A stretch of 64,000 nucleotides of DNA from Excoecaria cochinchinensis. Lineage: Eukaryota > Streptophyta > Magnoliopsida > Malpighiales > Euphorbiaceae. The stretch's first letter is position 1, and the number at the start of each line of letters is the position of its first letter. Location: NCBI GenBank assembly GCA_947683425.1, contig CANTUQ010000031.1, forward strand, positions 9,608,501-9,672,500. Reading direction: 5' to 3'. The notes beneath the pieces were generated by a model. The model worked only from the letters and a program-made list of their open reading frames with translations, had not been told where the DNA came from and ran no database searches. Shown piece by piece: positions 55,964 through 64,000 of this stretch. A program made the position numbers and the translations under genes.

Positions 55964-57242
55964 GGTATTATTATTGTTATTATTTTAATTATTGTCACTA
56001 TATTTTGTATGGTGTTATTTCATGATTTAGCTATGATTATTAGTATTAATGCACCTTGCATGATTTTTTATTTTATGTGTGATGTTAATATATTAAAATA
56101 ATGTGTTAAATTTAACTTATTCTATATTTTATTGGTGTATTAATTTATACTAGATTTCCTTTATTTACTTGATTTTGGAATTATTGCTAATATTTTTTTT
56201 ATTAATTTTTTTATTGGGGCTAAAATGTCGTGCTTATTCGTTTGAGCATTTATCGTGACCAAACTCCTCGTGACATGTAGGATTTTACATCATTTGGGTG
56301 AGACCTTTCCTATCCCTATTTATGTGATTGTGTTTGTTTATAAAAAATAATTTATTTTACATACGTGCCAAATAAAAAATCACAAAAATATTTTGTACAA
56401 TCAAATTGGGGTTTTTACTAATAACTTTGGACCAATGTCCTAGATTTTAGCCAAAACATGCAAAAATATCGCGGACTAAAACAAAGAGTTGATTTATAAA
56501 AAATGGGATCGCTCATCCCGATTTTCACAACAAATGCCAAAATAACTCTTCGATCCATTTTTAAGTGAGCATGAAGGAACCAATGTTCCTAAATCAAATA
56601 AATATCCCGATTTATGTATGTTACCCCTTTTGATTAATTTTGCGTGATTATTTAAATTTAGGTTTATATTTTGTGGGCCTTTGTAATTAATTATTTTTGG
56701 GGCAATTTTATTTTCTTTCATTTGGGGATTATATTCTGTCGCGATTTCCATTTAAATTTATTCAGCTTTTCTTTCTCATTTAGGGGATTGTATTTGTCTC
56801 ATTTTTCCTTTTGTAAATGGCATTGCTTTGTGTGTTTACCGCTTTATTTATATTTTTCTTTTATTACTTCCTCGATATTTGAAGTGCGCCTTAAATAAAT
56901 TGCATTAAACGCATGAGATGAGAGATGAAATTTTATAATTTAAAAAGTCATTTATAATTAACTAAAGAGATGAATAAGTGTGAAGTTCCGAGCTACTCTC
57001 TCGTTTAGACCATAGAGGTTAGATGACCTTTCCCAATTTCTTGTAAATTGGGTGGCGACTCCAAAATACCTCAAAGGTGCCTAAAGGCTTCATGGGACTA
57101 GATGAACTTTCCAATGTTCTATTGGGTAAGGAATTCCAAAATGTCTCATGTTGCCTAAGATCAAAAGACGCGAACCAATCCCTTGAGCCCTAAAAGTGGG
57201 TCTCGCCTATGAGGGCCTTTGCTAGGTTCGGCGCGCGTTACA
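54240..57242 (+). repeat. Element H 5' LTR
   Basis: TGTAGGCACCGGG...GCGCGCGTTACA, 3003 bp. It has a CG-dense block (54485-54615) near the start, a compound microsatellite (55796-55963), and dyads GGACCAATGTCC (56430-56441) and GGAACCAATGTTCC (56576-56589). Dense stops occur elsewhere and no gene is supported. Confidence 0.88.
55796..55963. repeat. Compound trinucleotide microsatellite, nearly mirror-ordered
   Basis: The order is (GTT)n, (ATT)n, (ATC)n, a short interruption, (ATT)n, (GTT)n. Elements B and I have trinucleotide-rich blocks in a comparable part of their LTRs. ORFs here are poly-Leu/Cys/Tyr artefacts. Confidence 0.9.
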
Positions 57243-57243
57243 G

Positions 57244-57260
57244 TGGCGACTCCGCTAGGG
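57244..57260 (+). other. Element H primer-binding site
   Basis: TGGCGACTCCGCTAGGG one base after the LTR end. Same site as in B with one substitution. Confidence 0.87.
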
Positions 57261-58029
57261 AATGTTTGTGACTTTGCTTTGAGAGTGTCTTGGTTAAAAC
57301 ATATAATTGAGTTTTTAAAACCTAAAATTCTATCTCTCTTTGAAAATTGCATTGCATCATTTTAAAGCCTTAGAATTATGCTAGTTTGGTCCCTATTCTT
57401 ACCCAAGTGCGTTCCAGAAGCACAACCCTACGTTCACTTAATGTAGGGAACTGTTAAGGATAATTACCAGCCCAAGCCTCATACCATCATGGTATATTAA
57501 ATGGAGACCCAATCGATCGTTATGGTCGTAATGAGCTAGACCCGTTGGCAGGGACCATGCTTGGGTAGCCCTAAAGCATCACCACCTTTGACCAAAGCTC
57601 ATGTAATGACAATAGATACTCTCACTAGGTGAAATGTACCATAATACCGTGCTTGCTATTTGGGCCATTATATATTGAACAAAATCAATCAAATTAACAT
57701 GGTCTTCATCAAAGGCTTTCATGCCCCGATGGGCCCATCTTAATTTAGCTGAATTGTTTAAATACATAATAGTCAAACACCCAGGTGTATGTACATTAGA
57801 CAAGAGGTGTTATGCTGCCGATTTTCAACCGTGCACTATACGTGTCCAACGGGTTCCCTGTTAACCCTTGGATAAAGCCCACCTAGGGAAGAGACTATAT
57901 TACCACGTGTGTGGGAGAAATAAGGTTGGAAGGATCTATCTGCTTGCATGTGTCTGTCTATGCTGCACCAATACGACCATGCATTGCACTTCAAATCATG
58001 CATCATCCTAACAAAGATGTGTTTTGCAG
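57261..58029 (+). mobile_element. Element H leader with predicted 3' splice site
   Basis: Collinear with the leaders of A and B, including the dyad TACCATCATGGTA region near 57480. It ends with CTAAC (58008-58012) and TGTTTTGCAG (ending 58029), directly before the gag reading frame. Confidence 0.65.
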
Positions 58030-59470
58030 CCATTATAGATTCATCCTGGTGGTTTAGAGGTCCTGACAGTCGGTTAAGAAAGATTTCGCTTTTGGGATTA
58101 TCAGAGCTGGTTTTAGGTCAAGGGTCAGATTCCTTTTCAGAAGGCAGTGAGATATTGTCTTCAGAATCATCAGTTGAAATAAGTATGTCTAATCCAGCAA
58201 GTGGTTCTAATGTAACTAGGGCAATGATTACCGAAGAAGTAGGGAAGCGAATGAAAGAGTTTGAGGCTAGGATGATGGCGATAATGGGCAACCTTGCCAC
58301 TACCTTAGCCCCACTTGCGGGGCAATAGGCTACTGCTCCAGCCAGAGAACAAGATGAACAAGGGATTGCTAGAGAGGATCTCCCGGCTGTAGCTGATTCG
58401 CCTGCAGTTGAGCCAATGGTACCAGCACCTATCGAATGCAGGGAAGGCCCTAAGTCTGAAGTTGATGTGTGGGAGGAGCCAGAGGAGCTGGTGGTGGTAA
58501 AAGGGAAGTAAAGCTAAAGGATGCAATGTGGAAGAAGATGGAGGAAAGATTCAAAGCCATGTCAAAGATGTTGAGGGTAGGGGGAGGAATGAACCCCAAT
58601 GATAGGGAGCTAGACGATGATGATTTGGTCCCTCAGAATTTCAAAATGCCTGACGTTCCCAAGTTCGACAGCACCTCCGATCCCATTTCGCACATAAAGC
58701 AGTACTCACTAGTGATGAAGGGTACCACCTTGACAAAGAGGCAGAAGGTCGAGTACTTTTGTCTGAGCTTAACTGGTCCAGCAGTGGATTGGTATCATGG
58801 GTTGGACCGAAGAATGAAAGAGGATTGGGATTTATTGATGAAAAAATTTCTCAGACAGTACGACTGTAGTACAAGGATGGAGGTAACTCTAAAGGACTTA
58901 GAGCTACTGCAACAAAAGGCTGGAGAGTCTTTTCACGAATACCTCACCCGATCGAGGAACAGAGTCATGGAAATGAAATGCAAACCTGACACCCCGGACC
59001 AAATTCGACTATTCATTCGGAATGCTAGCCCTTATCTGAGAGAGGGACTAAAGATGAAGGGGTTAAGAGACTGGGAGTCTTTAAAGGACATTGTGATAGA
59101 GGCTGAGGGAGAGTACCTTACGAGGAAGGCAAGCGGTGAGGCCTATGCCAAGAGAGGTTATGCTAACCAGGGGGTAAACAAGTCAGCGGACTCCGGTAGT
59201 GGTATTAGAAGTGGGAAGACGGCAGAGGTATCAGCAACTAGGGTCAATCAGAGGTACTTCTCAAACTTGGGTCGACCTTTATCTTGGGTATTGAAGCGAT
59301 TGATGAAAGAGGGAAAGCTGCAACCACTGCCACCTAGGCCAACTAGAACCCAAGGACAGTCGGGGCACAGAGACAATAAATATTGTGAATTGCACCAGCA
59401 CACTAGGCATCTGATAGATAACTGTGCTAGGCTGAGGCACCATATTCAAGATTTGATTGACAGTAAATAG
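58030..59470 (+). pseudogene. Element H: gag (Tat type), one frameshift and stops
   Basis: The first frame starts AIIDSSWWFRGPDSRL, conserved in B, and contains MSNPASGSNVTRAM (likely start) and EVGKRMKEFEARMM. It meets TAG at 58326. A frameshift between there and 58469 leads to the main frame. Landmarks of the main frame are PKFDSTSDPISHIKQY, LSLTGPAVDWYHGLDRR, SFHEYLTRSRNRVMEM, RYFSNLGRPLSWVLKRLM and the knuckle YCELHQHTRHLIDNC. It ends at TAG 59468 in a place where B has Gln. It is about 70% identical to B over the core by eye, so H and B are related but different families. Confidence 0.85.
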
Positions 59471-60230
59471 ATTTTCGATCCTGAGAAGAGGGAAAAGGAA
59501 AAGACGGCTGGGTATAATGCTGTTCCTCCACCTGTTTTTATGATAGGTTCAAGCCTGCCGGAATAGTACGTGTTAAGAGACCTTTATGGTAATGATTATG
59601 TGGCTATTGTTCGTCCCGAGCAGGGGGTTAGTGAAGAGAAGCCTCAGGTTGGCATGGCAGAATGTTGGGACTCGACCAGCGAAGGTGAGGATGGAAAAGT
59701 TGATGAGCTAGAAGACGTGTGGAATTCCGAGGATGAAGAGAAGGTATAAGAGGTACAAGCTATGACCCGAAGTGGTAGGGTGATTCCAGAGGTGGAGAGG
59801 CCTCAAGATTCAATGCCTGCGCCCGCAGAAAGGGAACCTGAGGAGGATGGGATAATGAGACAGCTGAAGAAGACACCGGCTCAGATATCGATGTGGGACC
59901 TGCTGAGACAGTCTCCGAGTCACAGACAAAAGCTAGTGGAAGCCTTGTACGAATCAACAGTTGCTACCACCATTTCACCTACCGAGTTATTGGACATGGT
60001 AAAAGGGGGATCTGGAGAGAATGTAGTTTACACCGATACTGACTTACCAATTGAGGGTCGCAATCACAATCGCTCCCTGTACATCAAAGCCCAAATTAAT
60101 GGGAAGCATACAGCTTGTGTCATGGTGGACGACGAGTCTTCCATCAACGTATGTCCACTTGTTGCGTTACCTGCCTTTGGGATGAATGAGAGCCTGTTGA
60201 GTAAATCTGACCTAACCATTACTGCCTATG
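59471..60230 (+). pseudogene. Element H: linker and aspartic protease, truncated
   Basis: Same frame as the main gag ORF, with further stops at 59564 and 59747. The linker is acidic (SEGEDGKVDELEDVWNSEDE), then MTRSGRVIPEVERP, a typical join to the protease in Tat elements. The protease domain has SLYIKAQINGKHTACVMVDD, then ESSINVCPLVALPAFGM. The position after the catalytic Asp, normally Gly in D-[ST/D]-G, is Glu here, which would disable it. Element I interrupts the domain at 60231. Confidence 0.75.
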
Positions 60231-61814
60231 TGTGATGCGCGCCGAACACCGTAGGCCCCCGAAAGCCCGCTTTAGGGCTATCAGGAGAGGTTCATAAAAC
60301 TTGTAAGGTATTTATAAGTGCGTTTATTTTGGGCAACAAGGAGATTTCATGGAGTCGCCACCCAATAAAATATTGGGAAAGTTTCTCTTGCCTCGGAGAG
60401 CCCAAGACTGCGCTTTTATCCATTTTGGGCCAACCAAAGGGGTTTTAGAGGGTAAACCTCTCTCCCTAAGGAGCCTAGGATTAACGTCTAAATCTCGTGA
60501 CACAAGAGGTGTCTTGGAGATCCCATCGAAATGGGTCTCTCGCCTCGTTGAGCCCAAAGACCAGAGAAGGTTCGGGACTCCCCATTTATTCATACCTTGG
60601 TTAAGTTTATAATTGAGTTTTGAATTTATTATTTCATCTCTTTTCTCGTTCAATTTTAATGCAATTTAATTAAACGCATATCAATCATATAATAAAAGCG
60701 ATAAATAAAATAAATGAAAGCAAAATAAATCACAACAAAACTAGGAGTGGAATACAACCCCTATTTGCAAATAAAATGCAAATCATACATAAATCGGACT
60801 ATTTATTAAAAATGAGATGCATAATTTAAGAAAACAATTTTAAAGTGATAATTTACTTTAGATTAAAAATCTAGGACATTGGTCCCATTTTTATTAAATA
60901 AAACCCAATTTAGTTTAATAAAAATATTTTTGTGATTTTTTAATTAACGTGCATAAAAATAAATTTATTACAAATTACATATAAAAAAACAAAATAATGA
61001 AAGCAAAATAATGAAAATAATAAAAATTAACAAATAAACTCCCAAATGGATCTTCAAATCTTCATGGGCTCCCACTTGGCAAAAACTCACACATAAAGAA
61101 TGAGTATTGAAAATAAAAACAAATGAAAATGAATTTAGTAATAAAAAATGAATTAAAAATATAACAAGAAAATAATTAAATTAATGCAAACAAAATCGCA
61201 TCATGTATGACAAGCCAATTAAAATTACATAATAAAAATATGCAATTTAACAAATTAATAAAATCAACATGCTAAAAAAATATAAAATAGTGTTAATAAA
61301 ATATAGCATGCATAAAAACACAAGATAACATCAATAACATCCAATCATGCATAAAAAGCAAAAGAAGTAATAAAAATCAGCATGCATAAAACATATTAAT
61401 AATATTGATAAAAGCCAACATGCAAAAACATGAATAGAAAATACAAATATAAAATTCAGCATTTGTAAAAACATAAAATAATAAAAACAATATCCAACAT
61501 GTATAAAAAGTAAAGGTAATAATAAAAATCAGCATGCATAACAAATAAATAATAATAGTAATAATAAAATTAAACAAGAATAAGGATAATAATAATAATA
61601 ATAATACTAATGATGGTAATAACTACAATAATAATAACACAATAATAAATAAAGAATATGAACAATCAAACATAATAATAATAATGATAATGATAATAAT
61701 AGAAGAACAATCATATAAACATGCAAGAACAATAGGAAATAAAATCAATATGGCATATTTAAGGCATGATAATAACAATAATAACAATAATAATATGAAC
61801 AATCACATAATCAC

Positions 61815-61863
<49 letters not shown>

Positions 61864-63021
61864 TGATGATGATGATGATAACAACATGTGAACAATATGA
61901 ATAACATGAACAACATGAACGATTAAATAAGAATAATATGAACAATTAAATAAAAATAATAAAATAGTTCTAAGAGAATTTACATTGTTAACTAATCAAA
62001 TAAAAAATAAGAAATAAGAAATAAGAAGAAAATAATAAGACTAAAAGAACTTACATGTTAACTAGCTAATTTTAAATAAAAAAATAAATTAAAATTAAAC
62101 TAAGAAATTGAGCCAAGAATAATTACCCTCAAAATTTATTTTGATGAAGAGAAGGTAAGATCCAATTCCTTGTCTTGTATTGTTGGAATAAAATTAGAAA
62201 ATAAAATATTGAAAGTGAATTTTTACTCAAGAACAAATAATTTATTTATTTGTCTCAAAGCAAAAATTGTCAATTGAAAATAAGAAAATTGTCAAGAACA
62301 AAAATTGTTATTTTTTGCCTTAAGAATTGCTGGAAATTCCTTTAGAACTTCAGAGAATTTGCGCTTGAAAGAAGAAAGAAGAAGAAAAATATTTTCTAAA
62401 GAAATCCCCCTCAATTCTCACTAAAAAACTCTTTTTATTCCCTTTAAAATTCAGATTTTTTAATTAAGAAATTAAATTAATTTAATTCCCATAACTACAA
62501 AAAACCACTGAATTTATTGGGTTGGAAAATAGAAGGTTTTTTGAATTAAATTTTGCAAAAAAAATGAGTTAAAAAGCATTTAAATTGAAGAATTTATGGC
62601 CAAAAAGGCCAAAATAGGCAAAACGGACGAACACGGACGCGGGGCGCCCCGTCGGTGCGCCCGACAAGCTGCGCGCGCGACAGGTAGCCCGTCAGCGCGT
62701 GCTCGCGCGCACGGCGCGCGCTCCGCCTGCGCGCTAGGCCCGCGCCCAGCGCTGCCACAGCCCGACACTCGTCCGAAAATTTTTTTTTTTTTTTAAATTT
62801 CCTATAACATATAATAATTTAAAAACTCACTTTTTTCATCACAAAATAATTTTTAAAATACTTTAAAAATATTTTTGAAATACAATTTTATTTAATTTTA
62901 AAACAACAAATCGACAAGGAAATCGTCACTTCCAACTTCATTCTTTTTGCCTATAGATCGGCACACTTAATTTCATCATTGGGTAATCCTGATCAAGGCT
63001 ACTCGGGACCCGGTGTCTACA
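60231..63021 (-). repeat. Element I: 3' LTR of a minus-strand Tat element
   Basis: In sense it starts TGTAGACACCGGGTCCCGAG (63021) and ends GCGCGCATCACA (60231), 2791 bp. It carries a CG-dense block (62637-62775), AAT/ATG trinucleotide tracts (61570-61880), and GGACATTGGTCC (about 60872-60883). The purine tract lies to its right, so this is the downstream LTR and the element body continues beyond the window. Confidence 0.88.
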
Positions 63022-63035
63022 GTTGCCCCCAATTT
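63022..63035 (-). other. Element I polypurine tract
   Basis: In sense AAATTGGGGGCAAC directly before TGTAGACACC, identical to element B. Confidence 0.75.
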
Positions 63036-63173
63036 TGGGGAAACTAGTGTGTGGGTGCCTAGGTGAGCCAAAATTCAGAAAAAGGAAAGAAGCGCGTACC
63101 AGAGGCGGCGACCTTCCTGCTGTTCCCTTAGGAACACTGCTATGACTTGAAATATGAATATCGTCTCCGAGTG

Positions 63174-63765
63174 GCACTGAGTCGCTGACAAGACTACGAA
63201 GTGCTAGAAACCATCCTCAGACGGTGATGCGCCGAGTCGCTACCAAGACCATAAAACGCGAAAGATAAATCGCACCGAGCCGCTGACAAGGCTACTAAAA
63301 GTGCCCTGCACGGAGTTGCTGACAAGACTACTAAACGTACAGGTGCTATCTGTAGATAGTGATGCGCCGAACCACTGACAAAGCTACTAAAAGCGCAGAA
63401 CGAAAAATCGCACCGAGCCGCTGACAAGGCTACCAAAAGTGCGCTGCACGGAGTCGCTGACAATACTACTAAACGTACAGGTGCTATTTGCAGATAGCGA
63501 TGCGCCGAGCCACTGACAAGGCTACTAAAAGCGCACAAGAGAGATGCACCGAGTCACTACCAAGACTACCAAAAGTGCACGAAAGAACTACACTGAGCCA
63601 CTACCAAAGCTACCAAAAGTGCACTGTTCCTTCTTCTGATTATGATGCGTCGAGTCGCTAACAAGACTACGAAATGCGAAACTTGCTCTTCTGAGCTGCA
63701 CCGAGTCTGCTACAGACTACCAAAAGTGCACTGCACCGAGTCGCTACCAAGACTACTAAAAGTGT
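63174..63765 (-). repeat. About 13 tandem hairpin units in the 3' region of element I
   Basis: Units of 31-33 nt begin at about 63174, 63229, 63272, 63308, 63364, 63410, 63445, 63502, 63546, 63587, 63647, 63698 and 63733. The plus-strand plan is GCRC-CGAGYC, an 8-nt loop, GRCTACTAAAA, GYGC. Inner stems are AGTC/GACT or AGCC/GGCT. Outer stems are GCGC/GCGC or GCAC/GTGC. Three units repeat as a block of about 137 bp (63229, 63364, 63502). The ORF 63194-63538 is a translation of this repeat. Confidence 0.85.
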
Positions 63766-64000
63766 AGGATTCCATCTTCGAATGGTGACTGTCTTCTTTT
63801 AGATATTTCCTGCAAAATTATGTGCACAAAAATACATACAAGAAAACGTGTGTGCATGATATGAGATGTGAATGCTTGCAAGAATGTATAGACCATGCCC
63901 TAGGTGGCCCAGGGTGTGCTGAGGATATAGCTTGGTTGCTCCACCATGCCCCCGGAATCAATAGGATTGTCATCTTGGCCTTAGGGATTCCGTCCCCAAT
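63766..64000 (-). mobile_element. Element I, further 3' non-coding region to window end
   Basis: Similar to 8150-8240 in element B (phrases agatatttcctgcaaaat and tgcacaa). No gene is seen before the window ends. Confidence 0.55.

Larger units (their letters stand above)
54240..60230 (+). mobile_element. Element H: Tat-type retrotransposon, 5' part
   Basis: Plus strand: 5' LTR (54240-57242), primer site (57244-57260), leader, gag (58030-59470), linker and protease (to 60230), where element I is inserted. The left flank ends GATGG, the expected duplication. RT, integrase and the 3' LTR are not in the window. It is inserted in a CACTA transposon. Confidence 0.87.

Noticed and set aside
55740..56101. 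Poly-Leu/Cys/Tyr ORFs
   Set aside because: Microsatellite translation.
63229..63260. tRNA-like or tRNA-derived units because of GGTTCGG-like bases in sense
   Set aside because: No cloverleaf, anticodon arm or A/B box arrangement could be drawn.
63194..63538. 114-residue ORF with a 46-residue internal repeat
   Set aside because: Produced by the 137-bp hairpin array, whose period happens to be close to a multiple of three.
63174..63765. CRISPR-like array of short palindromic repeats
   Set aside because: Units are contiguous or separated by related sequence, not by unique spacers; there are no cas genes, and the context is a plant retrotransposon.

Overview
The window is plant nuclear DNA made almost entirely of nested LTR retrotransposons; I found no host gene, tRNA or rRNA. 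The evidence for a flowering plant is Ty3/gypsy Tekay-type chromoviruses (initiator-Met-tRNA primer site, gag-protease-RT-RNase H-integrase-chromodomain), Tat/Ogre-type Ty3 elements (TGGCGACTCC primer site, long LTRs), a Copia-like solo LTR and a CACTA transposon. The species cannot be told from the sequence. The density of nesting suggests pericentromeric or other heterochromatin.

Layout, left to right. 1-1787: right LTR of a plus-strand Tat element (Z) that begins outside the window and sits in the RT gene of element A. 1788-18394: A, a decayed minus-strand Tat element. It is interrupted by a solo LTR (K, 3402-4775, duplication CTATG) and by a very young complete element, B (5392-15260, LTRs of 2222 bp each, duplication GTTGT). 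18396-23579: solo Tekay LTR L1 (duplication TACAC) containing another solo LTR, S2 (18898-21557, duplication GAATC). 23584-28575: the 5' half of Tekay element C, minus strand, cut by A. 28576-49155: Tekay element E, plus strand, the oldest layer here. Its coding region is interrupted by LTR F (33407-45302, duplication TGAGT), which itself contains the compact element G (35378-44060, duplication CAGTG). 49156-51649: degenerate LTR-derived DNA. 51650-54239: left part of a CACTA transposon, cut by Tat element H (54240-60230, plus). H is cut in its protease by Tat element I (60231-64000, minus), which runs off the window.

Relative order from the nesting: E before C, C before A, A before B, K, Z and L1; L1 before S2; E before F, F before G; CACTA before H, H before I. 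B differs between its LTRs at only two positions that I could find.

The coding content is transposon gag, protease, RT, RNase H, integrase and chromodomain, mostly inactivated. The most interesting signals are non-coding. (1) Every Tekay LTR that spans the region carries a domain closed by complementary arms TAGTGGATA / TATCCACTA and filled with short hairpins; the stems differ between copies but pairing is largely kept. (2) A second pair of hairpins lies downstream in the same LTRs. (3) The region near the 3' end of Tat elements I and B holds tandem hairpin units whose stems covary. (4) Three Tat elements share a branch-point, U-tract and AG signature just before gag, which suggests a leader intron. 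These rest on reading the sequence by eye; no folding or database search was run.
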